Of a stretch of 64,000 nt of DNA, positions 16,507-25,475 are shown piece by piece. Below the pieces are notes generated by a model, which was given only the letters and a program-made list of their open reading frames with translations, did not search any database and was not told where the DNA came from. A program made the position numbers and the translations under genes. The DNA lies in NCBI GenBank assembly GCA_018675575.1, contig JABGXW010000048.1, forward strand, positions 1-64,000. Reading direction: 5' to 3'. The DNA comes from Bacteriovoracaceae bacterium. Lineage in GTDB: Bacteria; Bdellovibrionota; Bacteriovoracia; Bacteriovoracales; Bacteriovoracaceae. Each line of letters opens with the position of its first letter. The first letter of the stretch is position 1.

Positions 16507-17637
16507 TCAGAGAGACTCATAAAATGTCATCAACTTTTTGGATGTTTTCTCAAGATGAAAGTCTTTAACTTTCTCAAAGCCTTTTTCAACCATTTCTTCT
16601 TGCAAATTCTTTGATCCAAGTATTAACGTTATTGCATCTGCAATACTTGCAGGGTTGTTAGGATCGACATAACAGGCAGCATTTCCTCCCGCTTCAGGAA
16701 AAACTCCTCCCTCAGAAGTGATCACAGGAGTCCCTGAAAACATAGCTTCTACTATAGGTAATCCGAATCCCTCAAAGAATGAGGGGAAAACCATTAAGTC
16801 TGCATTTTGACAAAATAGCGGATTCTCATCATAGGGAATATCACTTAAAATTCGAACCCTGTCTTTTATACCGTACGATTCAATCAGAGTCAGAAGATTA
16901 TCTTTATAATTTCCACCTCTACCAATAATAATTAAATCATGATCAACTATATCTGCAATTGAAGCATAAGCTTTTAACAACCCTAAACTATTTTTTCTTT
17001 CTTCGAGTGCACCAATGTAAAGCATATAAGGACGTCGTATTTTATGATTTTCTCTATGTTCTTTTTTATCTGAATCGGAACAAAGATCATAAAATTGAGG
17101 ATGGCATGCTTGATAATGAACTTCTATTTTATCAGGATTAATATTAAAATAATTAACGATATCATCTTTTGTTTGATTACAAATTGCGATGATCTTATCT
17201 GCTTTCTTGCATGATTTTCTAAATTTAACATTATATATGTTTCTATCTATTGAAGAAAAGTATTGAGGAAATCGTAAATAGATTAAATCATGAATAGTAA
17301 CTACTGATTTAATATTAGTTTTCTCTATCCCTGGGGGTAATTCATGACTAAGCCCATGGTAGATATCTAATTCTTCTTTTTCCAAGTCACTAGTAAGTAG
17401 TAGCGATCTCCAAACAGAGGGGATTAACTGTAACAGTTTGTTTGAAGGAAAATGATAATTGAATGATGGATGCTGGGCCTTCCAATCTTCGAACAATTTA
17501 CTTTTAACTAATGGCGAATACAGATGAAATTCATGAGCGGGGATATACTTTTCTAAACCTAATAATAAAGTTCTACTAAAGTTTCCAAGCCCCCTGTGAT
17601 TATGAAGCGCTCTTTTTGCATCAAGTCCGATTTTCAT
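16507..17637 (-). CDS. GT4-family glycosyltransferase
   Basis: 376 aa, two-domain GT-B fold. The N-terminal part has GRGLGNF-type nucleotide approach (HRGLGNFSRTL) and IYHGLSHELPPG; the C-terminal part carries the GT4 donor-binding motif, LYIGALEERKN and FEGFGLPIVEAMFSGTPVI. It probably builds a surface polysaccharide or lipopolysaccharide, sugar unknown. It is 16 bases downstream of the lytic transglycosylase gene on the same strand and may be co-transcribed. Confidence 0.88.
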   Translation of the reverse strand: MKIGLDAKRALHNHRGLGNFSRTLLLGLEKYIPAHEFHLYSPLVKSKLFEDWKAQHPSFNYHFPSNKLLQLIPSVWRSLLLTSDLEKEELDIYHGLSHELPPGIEKTNIKSVVTIHDLIYLRFPQYFSSIDRNIYNVKFRKSCKKADKIIAICNQTKDDIVNYFNINPDKIEVHYQACHPQFYDLCSDSDKKEHRENHKIRRPYMLYIGALEERKNSLGLLKAYASIADIVDHDLIIIGRGGNYKDNLLTLIESYGIKDRVRILSDIPYDENPLFCQNADLMVFPSFFEGFGLPIVEAMFSGTPVITSEGGVFPEAGGNAACYVDPNNPASIADAITLILGSKNLQEEMVEKGFEKVKDFHLEKTSKKLMTFYESL

Positions 17638-17653
17638 TCTATACCGTGTTTGA

Positions 17654-19126
17654 TTATCCCTTGCTAGGTACTAAAATTCGTTGCCGAGGATATATTTTTC
17701 CCGATTTTAGACCATTTAAATTAAGAAGCTTAGAAATTGATGTCTTAAACTTTCTGGCAATAAAGGTTAAATTATCGCCTTTTCTTACAACATAAAAGTT
17801 ACCCATCAGCTTAGGGATTTTGATTCTTTGTCCAATATATATTTTCCCTTTTCTGTTGAGAGAATTTACATATTTTAAATCTCTTAAACTTACTCCAAAC
17901 TTCCTTGCAATATGCGTGAGATTATCGCCTCTTCTAACTCGGTAAGTTTTCTTTTTGCCAGGTTTTACAAAACGATGCCTTGATGAAGCTGTTATCCTAG
18001 AAACTTTAACATTTTTTATATTCAGAGCAACTCCTCCATTTAATTTTGGAAGTATCACACGCAAAGGATTTCTCCTTGTACCTCGAAGAGAAGTATAATT
18101 ATAATCAGGATTTAATTTTTTGATATCTGAATATCGGAGCCCCAAATCTCTAGATATTTTTTTGAGAGTTGTTTGGCCAAAAAGTGAATAAATTTTTGAC
18201 CGAGTAAAGTCTTTGTCTTCATTTTGAATTTGTTCATTTCTAACTTTCAATATTTTTTTATTTCTTGAAAGATGTCTCGCTGCCATTAACTTTGGAATGT
18301 AGTAGGCAGTTTCTTTAGGTAGTAACTTTTTTTGAACTAATTCATTATAATTTCTAGTTTTTCCTTTACGAATTGCTTTGATGATTCCATATTCACCTTT
18401 GTTATATGCACAGAGAGCAAGTTCCCACGAACCAAAGATATTATATAAATCTTTAAGATATTGAGCTGCGGCAAGTGTCGATTTATGTATATTTGTACGC
18501 TCATCTACAGATCTATTTATTTTAAGACCATAATTTTTAGCAGTCCCTTTCATAAACTGCCAATAACCTGTGGCCTTGGCCCTCGATTTAACTCTTGAGT
18601 TATAGCCAGACTCGATAAGGCCTACGTAGTAAAGCTCTTTTGGAAGACCTTGCTCTTTAAAAATGTTCATAACTAACTGTCTGTACTTTGCACCATTATT
18701 TAAATGACGAATAAATCTTTCTCTATCAAGCTTGGTAAAATATTTAATCCAGAAATCATAAAGTTTTTGATTATATTCTAGTTTAAATCCATCGATATCA
18801 TTCTTCTTTGAATTTACAATTTTAACAGGAGTTTCTTTATTTATTTTGATGATTTCTGTTTGCGGAATTAGGTCAACTTTCTTATCTTCTTTTTTTACTT
18901 TCTTTTCATCTTTAAAATATTTCTTAAGATGATTATATTTTTTATTCGGTTTCCTACCAACTTTTGTCATTAGAAGATTAGTTTTGTAGTCAAATTCTAC
19001 AGCTGAAAACTCAGGAGATGAATGATCGACTTCAACTTTTCTGCTATTTGACAAAGGATGTATAGATGAGCAATTGGCAACGTTTAGTGCAAGAGAGAGA
19101 GCGAGCGTTCTGGTCAGGTATTTCAA
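17654..19126 (-). CDS. MltD-like membrane-bound lytic transglycosylase with LysM domains
   Basis: 490 aa. A lipoprotein-type signal (ALNVANCSS) leads to an SLT domain with the catalytic Glu in YYVGLIESGYN (E172), then the family phrase ATGYWQFMKGTA. Two LysM peptidoglycan-binding domains close the protein (about 395-440 and 443-488; both contain GDNLT.IARKF); a divergent third one may lie near 310-355. It cuts peptidoglycan glycan strands in the periplasm, as MltD does. Arginines and lysines are unusually frequent in the linkers. Confidence 0.92.
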   Translation of the reverse strand: MKYLTRTLALSLALNVANCSSIHPLSNSRKVEVDHSSPEFSAVEFDYKTNLLMTKVGRKPNKKYNHLKKYFKDEKKVKKEDKKVDLIPQTEIIKINKETPVKIVNSKKNDIDGFKLEYNQKLYDFWIKYFTKLDRERFIRHLNNGAKYRQLVMNIFKEQGLPKELYYVGLIESGYNSRVKSRAKATGYWQFMKGTAKNYGLKINRSVDERTNIHKSTLAAAQYLKDLYNIFGSWELALCAYNKGEYGIIKAIRKGKTRNYNELVQKKLLPKETAYYIPKLMAARHLSRNKKILKVRNEQIQNEDKDFTRSKIYSLFGQTTLKKISRDLGLRYSDIKKLNPDYNYTSLRGTRRNPLRVILPKLNGGVALNIKNVKVSRITASSRHRFVKPGKKKTYRVRRGDNLTHIARKFGVSLRDLKYVNSLNRKGKIYIGQRIKIPKLMGNFYVVRKGDNLTFIARKFKTSISKLLNLNGLKSGKIYPRQRILVPSKG

Positions 19127-19226
19127 TTTTATTCCCCTAAATTATAAAAACTTATAATTTATAATACAGGGAACAATTTAAGAAACAATAAGAGGAATAT
19201 TTAAGGCATCTGCCCCTATTAATTAG

Positions 19227-20057
19227 CTAGAAGGGCGCTTTTAACCCTACGCTCATCCGAACAAAGCCATTAAGCTCTAATTCACCTTTAGGAATTCGAT
19301 CTATTTCAAACTTAACACCGACAATAAATTTTCTATTATTTTCCAAGATTCCTTTCCAATCGACATCATGTACATTTAAGTCTATACAAGTCCCCTTGCA
19401 AGAAACATTTGATTTTGATTTAGTCTTACTATAACTAAGAATCAGGATTCTTCCACTGGCTTCATCATCCTCTTCAGAGGTTTCATTATTTAACCCCCCC
19501 CTACTTCTATCTAAATCTCTAATAATCTGATCGTCAGTACCTAGAGAGTCTCCATTAATAGTTCCAGCTGCTAGATTATCTGTAGAATATATTCGATCTA
19601 CTTCATTAGGATCATCAGCAAATTTTAATACACTTACATAGACTTGAAGGTTTTTGATGAAATTTAGTTCTGTATTTTCTTCTTTTAATTTTTCCTTAAT
19701 TGTTAAATGAACCGCCAAAAGATTAACATTTTTAATATAATCAAAATCAACTTCATCTAACTCCGGAACATTAATAACCTGTGGAGATAAATTAACGGCC
19801 GTCCCATTCTCCTCCTCAATAGAAATATCTGCAAGAACATGGGCCAATCGTTGAAAAATGCTCCCGACGACAGGAATGTCACCTATATCATCAGCGAAAC
19901 GAGAAACTTCTAAATCTTGAATCGGATAGGTTACAACATAAGGTTTTCCACTTCGTTGTTCATTAAGAGTTTCAATTTCCCATAAAGGATCAATTGACTC
20001 TTCAGCACAAGAAACAAAGAAAAATATAAAAGAAAAAATAAATAAAGTTTTGACCAT
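19227..20057 (-). CDS. Lipoprotein of unknown function
   Basis: 276 aa. Lipobox FFVSC near residue 17 marks it as a lipoprotein. The mature part is acidic and beta-rich, with DFDYI-type strands around VNLLAVHLTIKEKL and a C-terminal RIPKGELELNGFVRMSVGL. No recognised domain. A 100-base spacer separates it from the MltD-like gene downstream, so it probably has its own promoter; its upstream region is shared with the plus-strand outer-membrane protein gene. Confidence 0.7.
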   Translation of the reverse strand: MVKTLFIFSFIFFFVSCAEESIDPLWEIETLNEQRSGKPYVVTYPIQDLEVSRFADDIGDIPVVGSIFQRLAHVLADISIEEENGTAVNLSPQVINVPELDEVDFDYIKNVNLLAVHLTIKEKLKEENTELNFIKNLQVYVSVLKFADDPNEVDRIYSTDNLAAGTINGDSLGTDDQIIRDLDRSRGGLNNETSEEDDEASGRILILSYSKTKSKSNVSCKGTCIDLNVHDVDWKGILENNRKFIVGVKFEIDRIPKGELELNGFVRMSVGLKAPF

Positions 20058-20276
20058 ATAGTACTAAAGACCAAACAATGTAAATTGCTTGATATACCTC
20101 CGGAAACAGTTTTATATATTAATAGATATCTTTCTATCGATTATTAATCTAAAAAACTTATAGCAAAATTAAACAAATTTTAATAGATACCCTGTAAATT
20201 AAACTGTTATTTTACAAAGCTATAAATCATGATCAAGGATGGATCATATATATAAAAGCTCTGTATCCTACTTTAT

Positions 20277-20311
20277 CTAAAAATAGGTATCTTTACCTAA
20301 AAACAGGTATC
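20277..20311 (+). promoter_or_regulatory. Tandem operator-like direct repeat
   Basis: CTAAAAATAGGTATC (20277-20291) and CTAAAAACAGGTATC (20297-20311) differ by one base and start exactly 20 bases apart, about two helix turns, so two identical protein units could bind on the same face. The site is about 115 bases before the outer-membrane protein gene. Inferred regulator site, regulator unknown. Confidence 0.5.
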
Positions 20312-20323
20312 CCCATGACCATA

Positions 20324-20343
20324 CAAGTATATTCAGCTACTTG
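20324..20343 (+). promoter_or_regulatory. Small inverted repeat near the tandem repeat
   Basis: CAAGTA (20324-20329) and TACTTG (20338-20343) are exact inverted copies separated by 8 bases, 13 bases downstream of the tandem repeat. It could be a second operator or part of the promoter of the outer-membrane protein gene. Confidence 0.3.
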
Positions 20344-20425
20344 TGTCCGCTCTTGATTTGTAATTCTTACTCACAGCTAAGAATTATATTCCAAATAAAG
20401 GGAGTATAGCTTAAGGTATTACGCA

Positions 20426-21673
20426 ATGCGCAAACTACTAAATAGCTCTATTATTACAATTTTAACCTTGATGCTTTTTTCTAAAATAGCGTCAGCTGAA
20501 TACTACAGCACACTTCCAAAAGGCGTGAGAAATTTTGTCTTTAAATATATAGGCATGGACTCTGTTAACTCTTCTTATGGCCCCTCGGGAAATGAATTTC
20601 AATACCTAATCCATCAGAATTTAAATGCTAAAATTCTTGAAGATATTTCCTCTTTTTCAAAAGTCTATTTTGATGAGTTAAAGAGAATTGCCCCTGAAGC
20701 ATATGATTCTTTTAGTTTTGGTGAATACTCCGGAAATGGTCAAGTCGATATAAATGTTAAAGGTTATGGATTTGCATATGGTTTAACAAAAAATATTACG
20801 GCCTATGTTTCAGTTCCTCATTTTACTGCGAGTGTAAATATGAATATTATCCGAACTAAAGGTAATAATCATCAAGAAGTGAGCTCTATACTTAATCAAC
20901 ATGGTGTTAATGATGACACAGCTTCATTATGGTCTCAACTTACAAATGAACTTCCCGATGCAAGCGGAGGATTATTCCAATCAGTAATTGTAAACTTACT
21001 TGGATATCAACCAATTGGAGCATGGAATGCCACAGGATTTGGTGATACTGATTTAGCTGCAATATTTCGTCTTACAGACATTAGAGATATGGGCATGGCC
21101 ATAACTTCTGGTATCACAATACCTACAGGCAGAATTGACGACCCGGATATATTACAAGATTTTGGTTTTGGAGATGGGCAGTTTGATGTCTTTTCTGAGA
21201 TTGGCGCAGGATTAAGTTTGTTCAACAGAGTCATTGATCTAGATTCTTCATTAAGATATACAGTCCAATTACCTTCCAATAAATTGCTTAGAGTTCCTGA
21301 CAGTGAGGACTTCACTATATCTGCTGATAAACAGAGTTTTTATGAAAAGCTTGGTAATAAGTTAGACTTTTCAATAAGGACCACACTTCATCCTACTGAT
21401 TGGATTTCAGCTTATGGTGAATTTCTATATAACCATATCGATCAAGCGAGTTATGATTCTTCAAACAAAGAAGCGAATAGAATTCTCGCAATTGGAACCG
21501 AAATTGAAACAGTTTTTTTAAAAGTAGGTGCAGAGTTATCAACAGTAAATTTGTATAACAGTGGAACAATGACAGTCCCTCTCGCCTTTGAATTAAGCGC
21601 ACAGACTATGATGAGAGGCCAAAATACTCCTAAATATACAAGGTATGATATTGGAGTAAAATTATATTTTTAG
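20426..21673 (+). CDS. Probable outer-membrane beta-barrel protein
   Basis: 415 aa with a signal peptide (ILTLMLFSKIASAEY). The rest alternates short amphipathic strands, e.g. GLTKNITAYVSVPHF, GMAITSGITIPTGRI and IDLDSSLRYTVQLP, and ends in the aromatic GVKLYF expected of a barrel recognised by BamA. The GITIPTGR turn resembles that of transporter-like barrels for hydrophobic compounds, but I cannot name a family. It has a long upstream region with operator-like repeats, so expression is probably controlled. Confidence 0.75.
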   Translation: MRKLLNSSIITILTLMLFSKIASAEYYSTLPKGVRNFVFKYIGMDSVNSSYGPSGNEFQYLIHQNLNAKILEDISSFSKVYFDELKRIAPEAYDSFSFGEYSGNGQVDINVKGYGFAYGLTKNITAYVSVPHFTASVNMNIIRTKGNNHQEVSSILNQHGVNDDTASLWSQLTNELPDASGGLFQSVIVNLLGYQPIGAWNATGFGDTDLAAIFRLTDIRDMGMAITSGITIPTGRIDDPDILQDFGFGDGQFDVFSEIGAGLSLFNRVIDLDSSLRYTVQLPSNKLLRVPDSEDFTISADKQSFYEKLGNKLDFSIRTTLHPTDWISAYGEFLYNHIDQASYDSSNKEANRILAIGTEIETVFLKVGAELSTVNLYNSGTMTVPLAFELSAQTMMRGQNTPKYTRYDIGVKLYF

Positions 21674-22674
21674 ATTAGACTTATTCTTCCATCTAACTCT
21701 GTGAGTAGGTTGAAAGGATCATTTTTCAATAACAAAAATCCATCCAAATCTATATAGTCCACATTTTCACCTAAGGCATAGGCAAAAGAGATTCCAAGAG
21801 AAGTTTCAATCATACAACCGAGCATCGTTTTTAAATTATTATCTTTTGCCGTTTTCAATTGTGACGTTGCGTTATTCAATGTTCCACTTTTCATCAATTT
21901 AATATTAACTCCATCGAAAAATTCAGCCAGACTTGCAATATTTTCGTTAGATGTAATAGATTCGTCTGCAATGAAAGGCACATCACATTTGCCTTTAATT
22001 TTCTTCATTTCTATATTTTTTAATGAAGATAAGGGTTGTTCTATAAATTCTATTCTAGATAAATCTTTTATAGAATCAAGAAAAAATAATACTTCATTGG
22101 CTGAGTGAAAGCCTTCATTAGCATCAATTCTAATTTTTCCATTATAGTGTTTTAACAATTGATTTAATAAAGATATTGATTCACTACCATTTATTTTTAA
22201 TTTCAAAAATGGTTTTTTTGATAAATTATTATCAATTAAAAACTTACTAACCTCATTTTTATCTATTATTGGAATAGAAAAAGAAGTTTGGAGACTTTGA
22301 GGTACACTTACACCGAGATAACAAGCAATATTACTATTCTTACTTTGTTTTATTTTTAAATTTACAAAAGCTTGATTAATCCCCATTTTCAAACTGTGAC
22401 AAAGTTCAGAGGTCTCATCTAACCATTTCAGACCATTATGATTAAATGGGTTCTTTTTACCAAAAAGATCACAAAAAAAAGTAAATCCGTCTAGTACCTT
22501 CTCTTTGGATTCATTATATCTAATATTAAATGCTACTTCTCCATGTCCAAAATTTCCAAACTCAGTATCTTCTACTTTAATAATAAAATTTTCTTTAAAT
22601 CTAGAAGTATTTCTTGATATCTTCCAATCAAATTTTAGCTCCAGCTTGATTATAGAAATAGTCCAATTTTGCAT
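21670..22674 (-). CDS. Dipeptide epimerase (enolase superfamily)
   Basis: 334 aa. The enolase-superfamily active site is complete: the KxK bases (K158, K160), metal ligands D184 (IRIDANEGF), E212 (IEQP) and D237 (IADES), the second base K259 (VNIKLMKSG), and the C-terminal DLDGF that in dipeptide epimerases binds the substrate amino group. Family members such as E. coli YcjG convert L-Ala-D-Glu to L-Ala-L-Glu during murein recycling, which would fit with DppABC and the peptidoglycan hydrolases in this window. It could be an epimerase for another dipeptide. Its tail overlaps the end of the outer-membrane protein gene by 4 bases. Confidence 0.88.
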   Translation of the reverse strand: MQNWTISIIKLELKFDWKISRNTSRFKENFIIKVEDTEFGNFGHGEVAFNIRYNESKEKVLDGFTFFCDLFGKKNPFNHNGLKWLDETSELCHSLKMGINQAFVNLKIKQSKNSNIACYLGVSVPQSLQTSFSIPIIDKNEVSKFLIDNNLSKKPFLKLKINGSESISLLNQLLKHYNGKIRIDANEGFHSANEVLFFLDSIKDLSRIEFIEQPLSSLKNIEMKKIKGKCDVPFIADESITSNENIASLAEFFDGVNIKLMKSGTLNNATSQLKTAKDNNLKTMLGCMIETSLGISFAYALGENVDYIDLDGFLLLKNDPFNLLTELDGRISLI

Positions 22675-22725
22675 GTTTTATCCTTAGTCTCAACAATGAT
22701 ACCATTGAATTATGATATCCTAAAA

Positions 22726-23835
22726 ATGGAGTTAATAATTAAGAGTTTATCATTCGATAACATCATCAATATCGTAGTTACAATTACATTAACTTATGTT
22801 CTTATAAGATATTTTGGTCCGTTGGCCATGGAGTTTTTTATTGAGAAAGTGACAGGGCAAAAGAAAAGACCTGAAGCAGATTTTGATAACTTAATAAAAA
22901 GAAAAGAGGAGATGCTAAGAAGAGGAGCATCTGGAGCAACAAATGCCAGTCAATACAAAAGTAATTCTCAAAAATATAAATCTAAAACCCACGAATTGTA
23001 CAACCTGGCATTTAAAAAATATTCTTCTGAAGGCGATAATAGTTTAAATTATAAAAAGGTCCTCGAACTTTTTGATAATTGCGAATGGGGAGAAGGTACA
23101 CTGATTAATGAAATAGGAGCAACAGTATCTTCTAAACTGTCTAGAAGACTCGACATAACAGAAATCACACCATATATTTCAAACATAATAAAAAGAGAAG
23201 TTTTATTAAATTTGTCTTCAGAAAAACTTCCTGGCTTTGAAGATGTAAAAGCTGCTTGTGAATCAAAGGTCTATCTCGAGAACTTAATTAAAGAAGTAAA
23301 AAATGGCGGTGGTTTATATTTAGACAAGATGAAGAAATTAAATAAAGTATCATCAAAGGTACTTATCCTCGCAATTAGTTATTTAATTTATAGAGAAACA
23401 AAAAAAGCATCAAAAGACTTACTTGAAACATTTATCAAAGCACACAGCCCTTTAGAATTTATCAATAAAATTAATTCGGTGGAAATGGAGCGAGGAATTA
23501 ACAAGCTTATTATTAGTGGAGATAATAAAAAGTTTAGGTCTATAAGTAGTCTCAATAAAATAATTTTCGATCTATCAAACTTAATGAATTCTTTAAGTCC
23601 TATCCCCCCATTAAAAAATAAAAAGGATCTCAAGGGGGCATTTGATATCATCCAAATCGATGGTATTGCGACAAAAGACAAAGTTAAAAAGTCCTATCAA
23701 AAGCTTGCAAGTATTAAACATCCCGATAAATTAGCTGCTAAAGGTATATCAAAAGAATTAGAAAAAGTTGCCACTTCAAATTTCACAATTATCCAAGAAG
23801 CCTATGATATTATTTTAGAAAGTTTAAAGGAGTAA
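22726..23835 (+). CDS. Membrane-anchored J-domain protein
   Basis: 369 aa if the ATG at 22726 is used; in-frame starts at 22669 and 22696 are possible, and the first would overlap the divergent epimerase gene. One membrane helix near the N-terminus (NIIVVTITLTYVLIRYF-like), then a long helical, charged middle of unknown type, and a C-terminal J domain (last 70 residues) with the HPD motif in SIKHPDKLA. It should recruit a DnaK-type chaperone to the membrane, as DjlA does, but the middle is not the TerB-like domain of DjlA. It is 2 bases ahead of the adenosine-deaminase-like gene, whose ribosome-binding site lies inside its last codons. Confidence 0.8.
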   Translation: MELIIKSLSFDNIINIVVTITLTYVLIRYFGPLAMEFFIEKVTGQKKRPEADFDNLIKRKEEMLRRGASGATNASQYKSNSQKYKSKTHELYNLAFKKYSSEGDNSLNYKKVLELFDNCEWGEGTLINEIGATVSSKLSRRLDITEITPYISNIIKREVLLNLSSEKLPGFEDVKAACESKVYLENLIKEVKNGGGLYLDKMKKLNKVSSKVLILAISYLIYRETKKASKDLLETFIKAHSPLEFINKINSVEMERGINKLIISGDNKKFRSISSLNKIIFDLSNLMNSLSPIPPLKNKKDLKGAFDIIQIDGIATKDKVKKSYQKLASIKHPDKLAAKGISKELEKVATSNFTIIQEAYDIILESLKE

Positions 23836-23837
23836 TT

Positions 23838-25475
23838 TTGCATATAAATCAAGATAAAATCATTAATACATTAAAAAACGAATTAATTCATATAATTAGT
23901 GAAACTAATGGAATATCCTTATATGATACATTAGAATTACTTTCTCACTCCCAAAAGTTAAACGGAAATCACAAGATTGCATTATTGATTAAAGAGTTTC
24001 TTACTTTAATTGGAGCTTTTCATAGTGAAGAAGCAAACATGGTATCGTTGTTGAATCATCCTGTGAGTGAAGCATTCTTTTTATTTTTTAAAAGTTTTCC
24101 TCTTCCTTATCATGAAGAACATATTCATCTTACAGGAAGTTTAAGTGCTGAGTTCATCTATCCTCGTATTTCAAAACTTCTTAAAGGAAAGAATAAAGCC
24201 ATTTATGAAAAGAAGATTAATGAAGTTTATGGAAAAGGCTCTCTTCCAATCAAATCGACAGAGGACGTTGATCAATTAGTGAAATTGAAGGATGGAGAAA
24301 TGTTCATGACCTATCTAAAAATTCTCTATCTCGCTAAATTAATACTAGTTGATAGAAAAGCACATGAAGACGCTGCTTATCATATGGCACATGACTTATA
24401 TTATAAATATAACGTTGGAAAAATAAGGTTAAAATTCACTCTTTCGAGAGTTTCAAAAGATAGTAAAGACCAAATCCCAGGCGTTGAGGGCCTATCTGAG
24501 GACGATGTCGTGATTGGGCTTTACAATGGTTTTAAAAAGTTTCAAAAAGAAGTTCCTATATTTGATTTTGTATTATCACCTTGCTTTAGAAAAGAAGAAA
24601 GCTTTTTTGATAGCGAAAACTTTGAAACAAAAGAAGACCATTTTTTATATCAAGTCAACTCTATTATTCTATTCAAAGAAAAACATCCAGAGATAGGTCA
24701 ATACATCACAGAAGTTGATACTGTTGGAGATGAAAAAGAACTCTATAGGAAAAAACATTTTTCGCAAATGAAAAATGGTTTAAGACGATTACAATACAAC
24801 GGTTTTAGAATACGATCACATCATGGTGAAACGTGGAAAAACTTAAGAACAGGAGTTCAATCTGTAGATAATGCAATGAATATTTGGCATATAAATACTT
24901 TAGAACATGGACTTAGTCTTGGAATAAATCCTAATTTTTATTTTCATAGATTATTCCAAAGAGTCATGGAGAAAAACCAACTTGGTAAAGCAATTACCAA
25001 GAAGAGTCCTGAATATTCAGAACTAAACGACATGGAATGGCATGATTCGATAGTAAAAGACAAAATTTTTAAAGGTGAATTACTTTCCTTAGAAGAAGAA
25101 AAAAGCTTTTTAAAGACAAAGTTTCACACAGCAAGGGAAATAGAACATTATCAACATGATGTTTTAAATAGAATGATAAATAAAAAGGTTTCTCTTGTTG
25201 CTCTTCCTAGTTCCAATTTAAAACTGACTGGATGCTTCCCCGATTATAAAGATCATCCATTTTCATGGTGGGAAAAGAAAGGAGTGTCGCTTGGAATAGG
25301 TACTGATAATTACATCACCTTGGACACTAATTTTATACAGGAACTTTTAATTTTACTATATTCAGATCCTTCCAATCTTAAAATCACAAAGTTATTAATG
25401 ATAGCAACTAAAGAAGAGAGAAGGCCATTTATGAGTCATCTACTATGGGAGATGAGAAAATCATCAACTCCTTAG
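23838..25475 (+). CDS. Adenosine/AMP deaminase-like metal-dependent hydrolase
   Basis: 545 aa, longer than a usual adenosine deaminase (about 330-350). The amidohydrolase metal site is present: HIHLTGS (H95, H97), SHHGET, TLEHGLSLG, and near the C-terminus the metal Asp in GIGTDN preceded by LPSSNLKLTG. No signal peptide. The start is TTG, chosen because AAGGAG sits 5 bases upstream and because it follows the J-domain gene by 2 bases. The extra length comes from an N-terminal helical part and a 240-residue middle, so the substrate may be a larger or unusual purine compound. It overlaps the converging GT9 gene by 12 bases. Confidence 0.8.
   Translation: MHINQDKIINTLKNELIHIISETNGISLYDTLELLSHSQKLNGNHKIALLIKEFLTLIGAFHSEEANMVSLLNHPVSEAFFLFFKSFPLPYHEEHIHLTGSLSAEFIYPRISKLLKGKNKAIYEKKINEVYGKGSLPIKSTEDVDQLVKLKDGEMFMTYLKILYLAKLILVDRKAHEDAAYHMAHDLYYKYNVGKIRLKFTLSRVSKDSKDQIPGVEGLSEDDVVIGLYNGFKKFQKEVPIFDFVLSPCFRKEESFFDSENFETKEDHFLYQVNSIILFKEKHPEIGQYITEVDTVGDEKELYRKKHFSQMKNGLRRLQYNGFRIRSHHGETWKNLRTGVQSVDNAMNIWHINTLEHGLSLGINPNFYFHRLFQRVMEKNQLGKAITKKSPEYSELNDMEWHDSIVKDKIFKGELLSLEEEKSFLKTKFHTAREIEHYQHDVLNRMINKKVSLVALPSSNLKLTGCFPDYKDHPFSWWEKKGVSLGIGTDNYITLDTNFIQELLILLYSDPSNLKITKLLMIATKEERRPFMSHLLWEMRKSSTP

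Larger units (their letters stand above)
20058..20425. other. Divergent intergenic region
   Basis: 368 bases between a lipoprotein gene (minus) and an outer-membrane protein gene (plus). It is AT-rich and holds the tandem repeat at 20277-20311 and the small inverted repeat at 20324-20343. I see no open frame or RNA gene in it. Confidence 0.6.
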
